Assembly (NCBI GenBank): GCA_015698045.1
Contig: BLAL01000356.1
Location: 868,001-932,000, forward strand
Length of the DNA: 64,000 nt
Reading direction: 5' to 3'
Source of the DNA: Rhizophagus clarus
Lineage: Eukaryota > Glomeromycota > Glomeromycetes > Glomerales > Glomeraceae
Part shown: positions 46,961 to 58,972 of the stretch, piece after piece
Position numbering within the stretch: position 1 is the first letter of the stretch
Layout: every line of letters starts with the position of its first letter
The notes under the pieces: model-generated
What the model saw: the letters and a program-made list of their open reading frames with translations, nothing else
Database searches by the model: none
Told to the model about the DNA's origin: nothing
Position numbers and translations under genes: made by a program

Positions 46961-47956
46961 ATATGAAATTGAACTGACGATTAGGATGCCAAATTTTTAG
47001 CCAAATCTACACTACCTGCTAATTATGCTAAAGTTACCTAACGATTCTTGAAAGTTTTTTCTAACTTATAAAAGGTGCCTCCTCTTAATAGTTAATATAC
47101 AACATCTAGGACAGAACAAAATAGGATTTTATTATACATTTTTTTTATTTTACAGCTTTTCATGAATTAATGATTTGCAAGTGTCTTTAATCATAATACT
47201 AGAATAGAATAAAAATAGAAATTGAGGGTAATAGATTGACTTAATTGTTACATAATTTTTTTATATAATCACTAATTAATATTCTATTTTTGGTGAGTTA
47301 ATTGGATTTATCATATTAATAAAAATTTTCTCAAAGATCTTAGACTTACTGCAAATTATATAAAAAGATAAGGCCTAATTAGTGAATCTTTTTATTTGCT
47401 TTGCATAAATAAAACAAAAAATTAAATGAAATATTCAAACTAATCAAACTTACTAATATTTACATTATTAATATCCTTAATCAAATGAACTCTTATATTT
47501 TGTAAAACAATAAGATATGGTAATTTTATTATTCAGTTAGTTTCTTGAGATATGGCATAATGATATTAATCAATCTTTTGCTATAGGTGTTCTAAAAATA
47601 AAACAGATATATTACTCTTCTTGTTATATATTGGCATTTTGATCTTTGCTAAGAAAATCTTTGACAATCATTATATGTATAATAGGCACAGTAAAATTAT
47701 TTTATCACATGCAAAAATATAGCAAAAGTCTGGTACAATGTATTAAAAAATTTAAACATCTTCACATGCCAAATTCTTAAAACTTTGCACAGTATTATAA
47801 TAGTGATAACATAGAAAAAATTAAGCTATAAATATCTTGTGTATAAGAATGAATGGAATTACAGTATGTAAAAATGAATCGTGATGATAAGTGTAAATCA
47901 TTATTGTATTATTTTTTTTACCTCAGTTGCTAATACTTTCAAGTTTAAGCATGTCT
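46961..47956. other. AT-rich gap
   Basis: No supportable gene or element. Confidence 0.5.
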
Positions 47957-48836
47957 GAAATGTGTGACAGGTTATGCCAAAATGTCAAATTAGCTGCCTG
48001 ACCATACCATTAGAGACAAACTAAAGGGGAATCTGATTGGTTCATCATCATTAGCTATACTAATTATTTATCATTTAACGTGATAAAAAACTTTTTTCTT
48101 CACTCTTTCTTCCCTCTTTTCATATTTTAAAAATATTTTATAATATTTTAAATTTCTGTTAAATAAAGTTAAATATTTTTTACTAGCAGCACTTTAGGCA
48201 TAAAACTATATTTTAAAGCTATAAATATTTCATTAACAAACACGTTTTATAGAAATTTCACAACATAATTTCAGCAGTTGATCATATTAAACAGGTGAAA
48301 AGTGCTTAAGAAAAGTTGTTTATGAGGTATGGGGATGCTTGTATATTTGTATTAATTTTCACGAAGTTATATTTTTATAATACTAAGACACGTTTTATTT
48401 TTACTTCAAGTTATAATTTATATTTTAAACATTTTGATCAAGAGAAACAAGTGAAATAAGATTTAATTAATGTTGTTTTAAAGTTCATGTATGTTGATTT
48501 TTATTGAAACTAGCTCAAAATATTTGTGTAGAGTTATCTTTTATTATTTTTTTTTTGTAATAATATATTAGTAGACGCGTTTTTTAATAAATTTCAATAT
48601 TTCATGTAATATAACATTTAATAAAATCTTTTATTAAACAAAATTGTGCAAAATATTTATTCTTTTTTGAAGTATGAAAAGTATAAAATACATATTTTTT
48701 ATTCTTTATTCTTTAATGTTTTTAAAAAGTGTAAAAATTTTTTTTAAAGATAAAAAATGCGAAGTCAAATTTATGACAGTTAAGAAATTGACATTTACAG
48801 TTGTACTCTAAAGCAGCGTAATCTGTCACACATTTC
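47957..48836. mobile_element. Inverted-repeat element, GAAATGTGTGACAG ends, possibly MULE-like
   Basis: The left end GAAATGTGTGACAGGTTATG and the right end complement GAAATGTGTGACAGATTACG agree at 18 of 20. The 9-bp word AAGTTTAAG abuts the right end (48837-48845) and also lies at 47941-47949, 7 bp away from the left end. That hints at a 9-bp MULE-type duplication with an altered left tip. No gene inside. Confidence 0.65.
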
Positions 48837-48954
48837 AAGTTTAAGAAAGTGACTAATATATCTTTATGTAATATTACACAAGATCACAATTTAAAAATCA
48901 TTCAGCATGTCCAATTTCATCTAAATTGAATTGAGTTTTTATTTTCTTGGCAAA

Positions 48955-49140
48955 CCTGTCATTTTCCTGACATGTAAAACCTGAGCGGTACGTCTTTCTC
49001 CAGTTTTGTTGGCGAAATGGCTGTATAGCAAATTTTAAAAGATAATATAAGGATCTGGTTCTTAAATCTGGTGTCTTCCCAGCCTGTAAAACCTGAGTGG
49101 TATGTTTTACTCTGGTTTGGTTGGTGAAACAGCTGTATAC
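48955..49140. repeat. Imperfect direct repeat upstream of the split gene relic
   Basis: A block of about 60 bp around TGTAAAACCTGAGCGGTACG ... GGCTGTATA (48972-49027) recurs at 49084-49140 with a dozen changes, a spacing of about 113 bp. Confidence 0.65.
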
Positions 49141-49252
49141 TGTAGCGATCTTATATTATCCAGAGAAAGTTTTAGGTTAAAAATAAATTGGCGGCTCAAA
49201 GTTTTACTTATCCATTTTTTTTTTTAATATTGTTTTTTTTAGACATCATAGT

Positions 49253-52028
49253 TTGTGTCGAATTCATAATTATTGTTCATCGCTATTGAATTGGTTTAAT
49301 ATTTATTTTTTTATCCAGGCTTATATAGAATTATTAAAAGAAATTATACTGGATGAAAATTTTACCATTATTAAATTCTTTAGGAAGATAGATCTTCCTT
49401 TCATTCAAAAGAAACAAGCGGAAAACGCCTTATATAATGCATTAAAAACTATAAAGTCTGAAAACAATAAACAGTCCATGAAATCTGGAAAGCTTCTGGT
49501 AAATTTTAACTAACTTATTAATTCTAACTCAGTAAGGGACTATTGGAATAGCATTCGTATTCGAAATGAGAAAAGTGAAACACAGATTATGCAACATTTA
49601 ATAAAAGAAAAGAAGTCAGTATATGCATCTGTGTCTTGAGCTAGCGAGGCTATTAATTTAACTTGCTTAATTTAAATTATTTAGGAACAGGAAATTTGCC
49701 ACGTAAGATTTAATGTGTTAAATGAACACATAATTGAAAGCGATAAAATTATAGCAGGAAAAAGAAAAGTACAGATAGTTACCCACCAAGTAAAGTTTTA
49801 ATTTTAACTATTGCTTTTGCATCATTGCTGATGTTTGATATACAATGTTAGCGTACAATATTAACGTTTGCGAATGCAAGAATCAATCAAGAACATAGCC
49901 CACCATCCATCTTATCTTCTGATTTTAATCACGACCACACTAACTGTGAAGAAGGTAATGTTAGTTGTGCATTTATTAATATTTTTTGAAACGTGAATTT
50001 AATTCCTACATACATTAGATATCGAACCTGAATATTATGATACCAGAAAACTTCATAAAATTTGTTATTTATGGGAGGATGTCATTGAAAATTCGATTTC
50101 AGAGATTCTTCCAAAAAATGATGTGAGCACATAATTTGGTTAATACTTAATTGCATTCACCAGTACATTAACAACTTACGCGTTTTTTCAGTAGATTCTG
50201 TAAGGTTATAGCCTCTCTGACGAGTCTCAGAACTTACAACAACAAACAATTCAATAGGTTAAGGTAAATCTGCATTTGTGTTATAAAACTGACGTCCAAA
50301 AAATTTTGTAAGTTTGCATTCCATCTGGAGATCATGAGTTTCCATGGCTACTTCACATTATATTTATAATTCTCTTGTGATAAAATATTTCACTTGCAAA
50401 TCAGACGATTGGAATACAATTTGCCAAAGACAACCACTTCAAAGTTTATCATCTGTAGTTAATAGTGTAATTCTAGAATATTCTTTGGTAATATTATTCA
50501 CAGTTTGATGTCATATTTCAACACTACTGACATTTCTCATCCATTCTAGTTGTTAAATTCCTTCATGCTACTTGACAAAATTCAAAAAAAAAATGGTGCG
50601 CAAATTTCTCTAGAATTACAGAGTTGAACGATCAAGTGGACCAAGATAATTTTTGCAAAACTCAAGTTATATTACGAAATTTGTAAGTATACTTCTATAA
50701 AATCATCATGATTGACGTAATACTAACACTTTTTCAGTTTGCTGTTAAGCTCAATTAATTCGAGTAATGAAGACACATTTGTTCATGACACCTTACATGA
50801 TTTACTGTAATCAAAGAAATTTTTTATGATTCAATGTTGGAATTGGTTTGGTAGTTTGTTTATAAACATGTGTGGATATAATCTTTTTCCATTGAAAATG
50901 CCTTTATATTCGGTATTTCAGAAACTTATGTAGTACAATTGAGAATGTATGTATAGTGCGGTCAAAATGATCTATGTATGTATGGTTTTAAAAATAGTAT
51001 ATATGATTCATTTCATTTTTTTATTAAAAAACTATACATACTAAAATTTAAGAAAAATTATAATTTCGCAATTTCTTTATAAATATATTTATATTATTTA
51101 AGAATTGTATTATACTTTAAAGAAAACGTAAAGATTTTTTTTTCTAGATTACTTATCTCCATTGCTTCTGCCACATTAGTATTGTTTGTGCTACTTGCCC
51201 ATATTTCTGTATGTATTTTGATATATTTAAATTTAAAGAGGCAAGAACATATGGTTGGCAATAATAATAAATCCATTTTAGATTTATATAAGAATTTTAT
51301 TAATAAAAATATAAAAAAAATAATTATAAAATAATAATAAAAAAATACCTTTCAACTTGATATTTCTTTAAAAATGTTATATATTTTAAAAATTAAAATT
51401 CTTAGTTATCTTATTTACTTACAGAATAAAAGTATTTTTACTATGATTTTTTTTTATAGGTATAAGCCATAATAGAGTTCTTATTATTGTTTATTGTACA
51501 CATCTATTGTGTCACATAGTATGTAGTTATGCTTATTATCTTAGTATGGTAATTTGTTTATCATACGTACTAAATTTACAAATCATACTATACTGATTTA
51601 CTATATACTCCTTTATATTTAATTTAAAAGGGTAAATGGTAGAAGTTCTTCATCAAAAAGTTGTCATAGTTCAAATAAGGAAAATGCATGTGGTAAGAAA
51701 CTTGATTTTTTGCTTCTTACGAATACAAAGATGAAGTTTTGTTTGATAAGGTAAAACCACCATATAAAAACTTGTCTTTATCGGTTAACAAAAATTTTGT
51801 TAAACTTGCAAACTTTCAAACTGGCACACTGGATGAATTAATCATAAAATATGGCAACAGAACTAGAATGGCCACTTATGGAATATGGGTTTGTAGTAGG
51901 TTCTTTAGTTTTGATTTTTAAATTCTTAAATATTTGCCAACTAGTACAATAGATACCACAATCTGTATTTACAATATAGATTTAGAATATGATGGAATCT
52001 ACAGAACGTTTTTGATTAGTGAGGTAAT
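49253..52028 (+). pseudogene. Multi-exon gene relic ending in a PD-(D/E)XK-like domain
   Basis: Ten or so small exons with GT-AG borders. Pieces in order: AYIELLKEIILDENFTIIKF; VRDYWNSIRIRNEKSETQIM; EQEICHVRFNVLNEHIIESD; RTILTFANARINQEHSPPSI (phase-consistent with the last two); DIEPEYYDTRKLHKICYLWE; QDDWNTICQRQPLQSLSSVV-like; LLNSFMLLDKIQKKNGAQIS; SSINSSNEDTFVHDTLHDLL; GKKLDFLLLTN; EVLFDKVKPP; LANFQTGTLDELIIKYGNRT; YNIDLEYDGIYRTFLISE. The order TFVH-LHD, K-x-D, E-x-K-PP, LDELI-YG, YDGIY is one I associate with a large family in mycorrhizal fungi. D...ExK resembles a PD-(D/E)XK nuclease core. Here the Glu of ExK is Asp, the exon carrying it has a one-base slip, and two other junctions break frame. 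Confidence 0.5.
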
Positions 52029-52313
52029 TATTTCAACAGAATTCAATTCATAAGCCTAGTGTCTGTATTAGAATCATTTTTTAATATTAAAGTAAGTGAT
52101 CAAAAATTATCTTTAGTATCCAAAGTTTAAATACTTAATGCCTTTCTTTTTGTAATATAAGAATCATATTTCAGAAGTTTTAAAGTTCATTGTTTCTTAC
52201 ATACCACCTACATTTCACTTATGGTAGGATACCCATCTCTTTATCTAAATTGGTTAAGATTGCAGTAATTGGTTTAAATAGGACTTCAAAAACTATATAT
52301 ATATGGTCGCTAT

Positions 52314-52708
52314 TATCTATAAATCACACAGTCCAAAATTTTAAAAATGTATTTATTTATATTGTATAACTTATTTTTATAATATTTTATTTAAATATAA
52401 ATTTTGCCATGTAAAAATTTTTTTTTGCTATATTTCATGGAATTTTTATGGATTCCATAAAAAATCCATAAAAAAAATCTGAAATTTTTTATTTTTATTA
52501 TGGTTACTTATTAAAATTCATTACCTATTTTTGATCCATAATAGAACTTAATATTATTATTAAATCTTATAAAACAAATTGATAGAAATGTGCAGTTCAT
52601 GTTACTCTATCATTTTATCAGTTTAGTTTTTTTTATGTCACTTGGTTCATGATTTATAAAAGTTTGAAGTCATATAATATTATGGTGGTTTATAGATGAT
52701 AGCCACCA
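52314..52708. mobile_element. TGGTGGCT-ended element, copy 2 (395 bp, uninterrupted)
   Basis: TA-flanked inverted ends (TGGTCGCTATTATCTATAAA, and complemented TGGTGGCTATCATCTATAAA). It is the reverse-orientation counterpart of 38148-39969 and preserves the empty site for the 38422-39835 insertion. Confidence 0.82.
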
Positions 52709-53157
52709 TAAGTTGTTTTAAAAAAATTACTGACCTTTACTCAAGTTAAGCCAAAATTTTACGAGTAATGTTACCTAGTTTATTATTAGTAACCTTAAAC
52801 CTTTTCAATATATATTACCTGAAATAAAAATAACCTGTTAGTTATTTATAAACCAAATTTTATTAAACTTTTAAATTTTATATTTGAATTACAGTAACCA
52901 AATATTATTGCTCTGATGCTAATACAAACAAATTATCTTTATCTTTTCCCATTATTTCTATTATTTTTTACTTGTTTTGTATTATTTATTTCATCTAACT
53001 TTTTAACTAAATTATACTCAAGATTATCTGAATCATAAATATTGCCAAGTAAAAAAACATTATATACTAGAAAAAATAGAGTTTTTTTTAAAACTTTTGG
53101 CTTATATTTTTTTTTAAAAGTAGAAATTATTATCATTTTTGTCAATTACACAATATA
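52709..53157. other. AT-rich gap
   Basis: No gene. A 68-codon minus-strand frame (53145-52939) lacks recognisable features. Confidence 0.5.
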
Positions 53158-54000
53158 CAGTCAACTCTCTCTATAGTTACACATTTGGGATAGTCTATAT
53201 TTGGTGACTATGATGAGATGTGACTATAAGCAATAAAATCTTATAATTTAATCAGTAATTTTGGCTAGAATTATAAATTGTAATAATTTTGGCTAAATAT
53301 TCATATCATAGTAATTTTGTCAATTTTATTCCAATTATTATGGATTCATAGCCATTAGATTCCTCTTGATGAGACGATTCCAATGAGCCTAAGATCATTA
53401 AAATCTGATTACTAGAACCTGTAATAATTAAAATACAGTCAAAATATTTAATATTACGCAAATTTTACATATAAAAAATGCTGATCTGGACTTTAAAATC
53501 GAATTTCTTGGTCAATATTGATCCAATCATTATAAATTATTACCATTGGCTTTCTCTTGATAAGATGAGTCTAATGATCCTAAGATCATTAAAATCTGAT
53601 TACTAGAACCTGTAGTAATTAAAATACAGTCAAAATATTTAATATTACGCAAATTCTACATGTATAAAATGCCGATTTGGTCTTTAAAATCAAATTTCTC
53701 AGTCAATATTAATCCAATCATTATAAAATTACTACCATCTGATTCCTTTCAATGAGATGAACCTAATGAGCTAAAGATCATTGAAATCTAATCATTAGAT
53801 TATAAAATAATTATATTTTAATAAATATCTTTTTATAATCACATATATATAAAATTTTTAAAAAAAGATGTGATAGTGACTATAGGTAGTTTGTGACTAT
53901 AAACGATAGTTTTTATATATGAAAATTTGGGACACTCAACTAAGGTGACTATATAGGGTAATGTGACTATAACGGAGGTGACTATAAAGGGAGTTGACTG
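53158..54000. mobile_element. pogo/Tigger-like non-autonomous element, copy 2 (843 bp)
   Basis: CAGTCAACTCTCTCTATAGT ends with TA outside (53156-53157, 54001-54002), in reverse orientation to 40048-40699. It is longer because about 190 bp is tandemly duplicated: CCTAAGATCATTAAAATCTG occurs at about 53389 and 53578. Confidence 0.87.
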
Positions 54001-54204
54001 TATATATAATCATTACTCATTATAATAACACTGGTCAAAATCAATTCTATCAGGTACATATCGGGGACTTATATATCAGTGGCTAATCAGATAAATATCA
54101 GGTATTTTTACATATCGGGTACCTGATTTATTACACTTCAAAATATGCCTAATTACCAAGACCCTGATAGTACCCCGATATCTAAACTATTGGTCACCGA
54201 TATG

Positions 54205-55473
54205 TAAAGTTGCCTGCCGAAACTCAATTGGCCAATGTCAAAATATCAAAACCTAAAATATGTCAAAATGCCGAAATGCTGAAATAGTTTCGACACGTCG
54301 AAATTGTCGAAACTAGTTTCGACATGTCAAAACTGCTGAAAGTAAAATCACAATGTTTCGCAACAGGTTTTATTCATTATAATAAAAATTCAAAAATAAG
54401 AAACGTTTCGCAACGTTTTTTATTAAATAATTGAAAAACCATTGCGCAATGGTTTTTTTTCTTTAAGTTAAAAAATAAAAAACGTTTCGCACCATTTTTT
54501 ATTAAATGCTTGAAAAACCGTTGCGAAACAGTTTTTTTTTTAAGTTAAAAAAGCTTGAAAAACCGTTGCGAAACGGTTTTTTTTGCTTAAAAATTCAAAA
54601 ATAAAAAACGTTTCGCAACGTTTTTATTAAATAATCGAAAAACCGTTACGAAACAGTTTTTTTTTCTAAGTTAAAAAAACTTGAAAAACCGTTGCAAAAT
54701 GGTCCTTTTCGCTTAAAAATTCAAAAATAAAAAACGTTTCGCAACGTTTTTTATTAAATAATTGAAAAACCGTTGCGAAATAGTTCTTTTTGTTTAAAAA
54801 ATCAAAAATAAAAAATGTTTCGCAACGTTTTTTATTAAATAATTGAAAAACCGTTGCGAAATGGTTTTTTTTGTTTAAAAAATCAAAAATAAAAAACGTT
54901 TCGCAACGTTTTTTATTAAATACCGTTGCAAAACGGTTTTTTTTTGTTTAAAAAATCAAAAATAAAAAACATTTCACAACATTTTTTATTAAATACCATT
55001 GCGAAACGTTTTTTTTTAAGTTAAAAAAATAAAAAACGTTTCGCAACGTTTTTTATTAAATACTTGAAAAACTGTTGCGAAATGGTTTTTTTTTTCTAAG
55101 TTAAAAAAAAAAGCTTGAAAAACGTTGCATTTTTCGCTTAAAAAATCAAAAATAAAAAACGTTTCACAACGGTTTTTATTAAATGCTTGAAAAACCGTTG
55201 TGAAATGGTTTTTTTTGTTTAAAAATTAAAAAATAAAAAACGTCTCACAACGTTTTTTATTAAATATTTGAAAAACCGTTGCGAAACGGTTTTTTTCGTT
55301 AAATTGACAATATGTATATATTATATATATCACGAGACGAAATAGTTTCGACAATTTTGACATGTCGAAACTATTTTGGCATTTCAACAAATCGGAAGGC
55401 CAATGTTGAAATGTCGAAATAGTTTCGACAATTTCGACATGTTGAAACTCTTTAGTTTCAGCAGGCAACTTTA
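54205..55473. mobile_element. hAT-type non-autonomous element, 1269 bp, 8-bp target duplication
   Basis: Inverted ends TAAAGTTGCCTGCCGAAACT and, complemented, TAAAGTTGCCTGCTGAAACT (one difference in 20) fit the hAT terminal consensus. CCGATATG is duplicated at 54197-54204 and 55474-55481, and copy A has it once at the matching site. Subterminal GTCGAAA/TTTCGAC words cluster near both ends. No transposase. Confidence 0.93.
54350..55300. repeat. Hairpin minisatellite inside the hAT element
   Basis: About ten units of 65-130 bp alternate AAAAACGTTTCGCAACGTTT and AACCGTTGCGAAACGGTT with T-runs and TATTAAATA. Each word is nearly self-complementary and the two are complementary to each other, so long foldbacks are possible. 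Confidence 0.85.
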
Positions 55474-55849
55474 CCGATATGTTATTTAATATATATTAGA
55501 CACAGTTCTATTTTACACATATCAGATACCCAATATGTGATACATATTTTAATACATTAAATTTTATATTATATAACGTATTAAGAAATTTTTTAGAGTT
55601 TACTTTCTTTATAGATTTTTCTTTTTAGAAATTTTTAATTCATTTAATGTAGTTAAAAAATTTTTATTGTCTTATTTGTTGAATGCATTATTAAGTTTAT
55701 AAATTTTTTGTAAAGTGTTTAAAAGTATAATTATTATTGTTAATATTTTTATTTTATTATGTATTTTATTACAATAAATTAATAAAAAAATTACAGTCAT
55801 TTATAATACAAGTTTAAGAAAAGTTTGCTCAAACTTTTCTTAATTGTGA

Positions 55850-56550
55850 TCACGTTAGGATCAAGAGAAACAAGGGAAACTGCAACCTAAAATAAATAAA
55901 AGGAACGTTAAAACTGTTTCTTTAATATTCAAAAAATATCCCTCCCTTCCTCCTTATATTTCAAGTCTGGAGTCCAGCAATCTGAAAAAAATAAAGAATG
56001 AAATATTAGTAACATTTCTTTAATATTAAAAAAAAATCACCACCCTTTCCAACTTACATTCTCAAGTCCAGTTCGTTTAAGAAGGCCGGCAACCTAAAAA
56101 AAATAAAGAAAAAAACATTAGTAATGTTTCTTTAATATTAAAAAAAAAATCCCCCGCCCTTTCTAACTTACATTCTCAAGTCTGGTTCGTCCAAGAAGGC
56201 CGGCAACCTAAAAAAAATAAAGAAAGAAATGTTAGTAACATTTCTTTAATATTAAAAAAAAATTCTCCACTCTTTCTAACTTACATTCCCAAGTCTAGTT
56301 CATCCAAGAAGGCTGGCAATCTAAAAAAAATAAAGAAAGAAATGTTAGTAACATTCTTTAATATTAAAAAGAAAATTCTTCGCCCTTTTTAACTTACATT
56401 CCCAAGTCTAGTTCATCCAAGAAGGCCAGCAACCTAAATAAAAATAAAGAAAAAAATGTTAGTAACGTTTCTTTAATATTAAAAAAAAAATTTTTCCACC
56501 TCTTCCAACTTACATTCCAAGTCCAGGAATCCAGCAACCTAAAAAAAAAT
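55850..56550 (-). repeat. Tandem mini-exon/intron array, copy B
   Basis: The same array as in copy A, but with one more 36-nt-type unit (about six exon-like cores ending near 55988, 56096, 56209, 56320, 56432 and 56541). Many units have decayed (TACTAAT, CTAGTTCATCC for CCGGTTCGTCC), so copy number changed after or before duplication. Confidence 0.7.
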
Positions 56551-57228
56551 AAAAAAAAATCATGGTTTAGAAAACTGTAAAAATAGATTGATCATGATAA
56601 TCAATAATTGTTAAATTAAAATTAAAATGCTGAAACTATTGCATGTAAATACCAAAAGGTTTTGGCAGTTTAGCAAAAATGAGTTTGATCACATATTTTA
56701 AAAATGTGAAAGATTATTTAAGATTTTATATTGTAAATTGTTCTCTCAATTTAATCTATGGAAAGATTTTAGTAACATTTTGGAAGAATTAGCGGTATTA
56801 GATCTGTCATGTCTAAAATGTACCTTTTTTAAAAATTTATTGAAGACATTTCATCATTACAATATATTATATAATATATGATGACAGATTGTTTATTTAA
56901 TTAACACTTTAATAAAAAAAAATGAATGTTTATTAAATAAAAGCAATTTATTACAATAAGCTTTAATTACTTATAATTGAGGTCGAATTTTTTAATTTCA
57001 GTTGAATATAGGCCGATATTAAATCAAATTATAAAATAGTGAAAATATTAAAATAATAATTAGATGAATATAAAATATATATATATTTAATAAAAATAAT
57101 AATAATAAAAGATAATAAAAAATAAAAAATAATAATAATAAAAATAATAAAAATATAAAAATATAAATAAAAAATAAACATAAAAATAAAATATAAAAAA
57201 TACAAAATAAAAAAAAAATAAATATAAT

Positions 57229-57826
57229 TTACAGATTCTGAGGCTACCGATACGCAGTGTTTTTACGCCACCTATGACTGTGATGATTTCCTAAGAAATA
57301 TATATAAATTTAGAACTTAAATAACTTAAATATAAATTAAAAAAATTCTTAATAATTACCAGATCCCAAAACCTTGTGCAGAACTGCCTATAATATCTTT
57401 CTCCTTCCCAGGATCACCTTTCATTTCACGCACCATTCTTCCATTCACAGAAATCCTAAAAATATTAATACTATTAATTTTTTATTTTTTTTTTATTTTT
57501 TTTTTATGATTTATTATTATTTTACTAACATTAAAATTCCTAATTAAGTTCCTCCACTTTCTTTCTACCTGTTGGCCAGTGAACCTCACGCAGAACTGTC
57601 TCTGAATTCTTTGAGCTAGGCTCTCCCAAAATTTGGAGTGGTCCCTCCTGGGCATGTCATGGTAGTAGTCGTTCCTTCTCCTTTACATTATTTATTTAAT
57701 TTTTAGATCAGAAAACGTAAGAGAAAAAAAAACTAGAAAATGATTAAAGTTATTTATTAGTTTTCATTTATTTTTTTATTTCTTATATCTTATTAAATAT
57801 TCAATTATTGCATTAGTCCAATTTGC
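57229..57826 (-). pseudogene. Trihelix-like gene of copy B, broken
   Basis: Same four-exon layout as 43229-43824. The start codon is lost at the 57826 breakpoint, TGA interrupts the third exon (57426-57428, after CEWKNGA), and the RPG region is shortened. The core FWESLAQRIQRQFCVRFTGQ is still readable. Confidence 0.7.
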
Positions 57827-58027
57827 GGCAAAGCTTCGCATGAGCCAGCTCAAGTCAAGCTACAGTCTGGCTTGGCTTGGCTTGAAAAAAAAAATTCTGG
57901 CTTGAGCCAAAATGAGTCAAGCTACAAAAAATCTTGGCTCAACTCATTCAAGCCAAGCTGAGCCATGAAAAATTCTGGCTCAAGCCAAGTTAAGCTTGAG
58001 CTGGCTCAAGCTGGCTCAAGCTTTATT
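57827..58027. mobile_element. hAT-like MITE at the breakpoint of copy B
   Basis: Starts CAAAGCTTCGCATGAGCC and ends in the complement of TAAAGCTTGAGCCAGCTTGA. Inside are repeated CTTGAGCCAAGC and GGCTTGGCTTG words. The ends fit the hAT consensus, but no 8-bp duplication is present, so a deletion or recombination probably joined it to copy B. Confidence 0.5.
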
Positions 58028-58129
58028 ATCAAAAAAAAAAAGCTGAAACCAGGCGTTTTTATATGTAAAGTTACAAAAAAAAAAATACCAAAACTAATGG
58101 TCCTGCATCAGGAAATTTTATAGGGCGAA

Positions 58130-58570
58130 AAATTGCGTAAGTTTACAATTTTATAAGTTTACGAAAGTTTATGGCATAATATTTCGAAAAATTTTGAAAT
58201 ATTACATAAGTTTACAATTTCGTAAGATTTATGTGATATTACGGTCAAAATATTACGCAAGTTTTCAATATCGTAAGATTTACGCAATATTATGGTCAAA
58301 ATATTTTGCAAATTTATGAAACTGTAAACCTGCGTAATATTATGGTTGAAATATTTCGAAAATTTACGAGACTGTAAATCTGCGTAATATTATGGTTAAA
58401 ATATTTCAAAAATTTACGAGACTGTAAACCTGCGTAATATTACGGTTAAAATATTTCAAAAATTTACGAGACTGTAAACATGCGTAATATTACGGTTAAA
58501 ATATTTCAAAAATTTACGAGACTGTAAACCTGCGTAATATTACGGTTAAAATATTTTGAAAATTTAATAT
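58130..58570. repeat. 50-bp tandem repeat, five clean copies plus worn ones
   Basis: ACTGTAAACCTGCGTAATAT recurs at 58321, 58371, 58421, 58471 and 58521, each with ACGGTTAAAATATTTC and AATTTACGAG. Upstream (58150-58320) are degenerate versions with TACGTAA-type changes. Confidence 0.88.
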
Positions 58571-58972
58571 TACTATTCGATTGTTAAAGCTGCGTATGCA
58601 GTAGAACGTATACAAGGGGCATGTGATACTATTGAATAATCAAAAATAATATAAACACCTTTTCTTTTATATAAACACCTTTTTTTTTAAGTTTGGGAAA
58701 ACAAATTTATTTTTATTTACAAATTTTTTATTATTTACAATTTTTATGTTAAAATTAAAGTAAATTCTAATTTTTATTATAACTTAATAAAAAAATACAC
58801 ATTTGATACTTGTTCGCTACTATTTTATAAAATAGTATTCAGGCTGTATGGCGTGGATGTCAGTATCAGTCACAGCCCAAAAAAAACGTGAGTCTCCAGC
58901 TGATATTTGGTATGGACTGGGCCTAGCTACTCACTTAATAAATAATAAAAAAATAAAAATAATTATCTTCTA
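58571..58972. other. Gap between repeat and trihelix relic
   Basis: No gene. Mostly AT-rich, apart from a GC-richer patch (58850-58930) of unknown nature. Confidence 0.4.

Larger units (their letters stand above)
54027..57826 (-). mobile_element. CACTG-ended element, copy B, right-truncated, with hAT insertion
   Basis: From CACTGGTCAAAATC at 54027 the sequence matches copy A (41408-43820) at roughly 90% by eye, apart from the 1269-bp hAT insertion. It breaks off at 57826 just inside the first exon of the trihelix gene; the second half and right end are absent. Many C-to-T and G-to-A differences from copy A are seen, including in the ATCGGGTACC words. Confidence 0.82.

Noticed and set aside
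50940-50980. Tc1-like terminus (GTGCGGTCAAAATGATC)
   Set aside because: Resembles a Tc1 end, but no matching inverted partner was found within several kilobases.
52939-53145. 68-codon minus-strand frame
   Set aside because: Lys/Asn-rich chance frame without any recognisable block.
54350-55300. CRISPR-like regular repeats
   Set aside because: The units are foldback satellites without unique spacers, lie inside a hAT element and belong to a eukaryotic genome.
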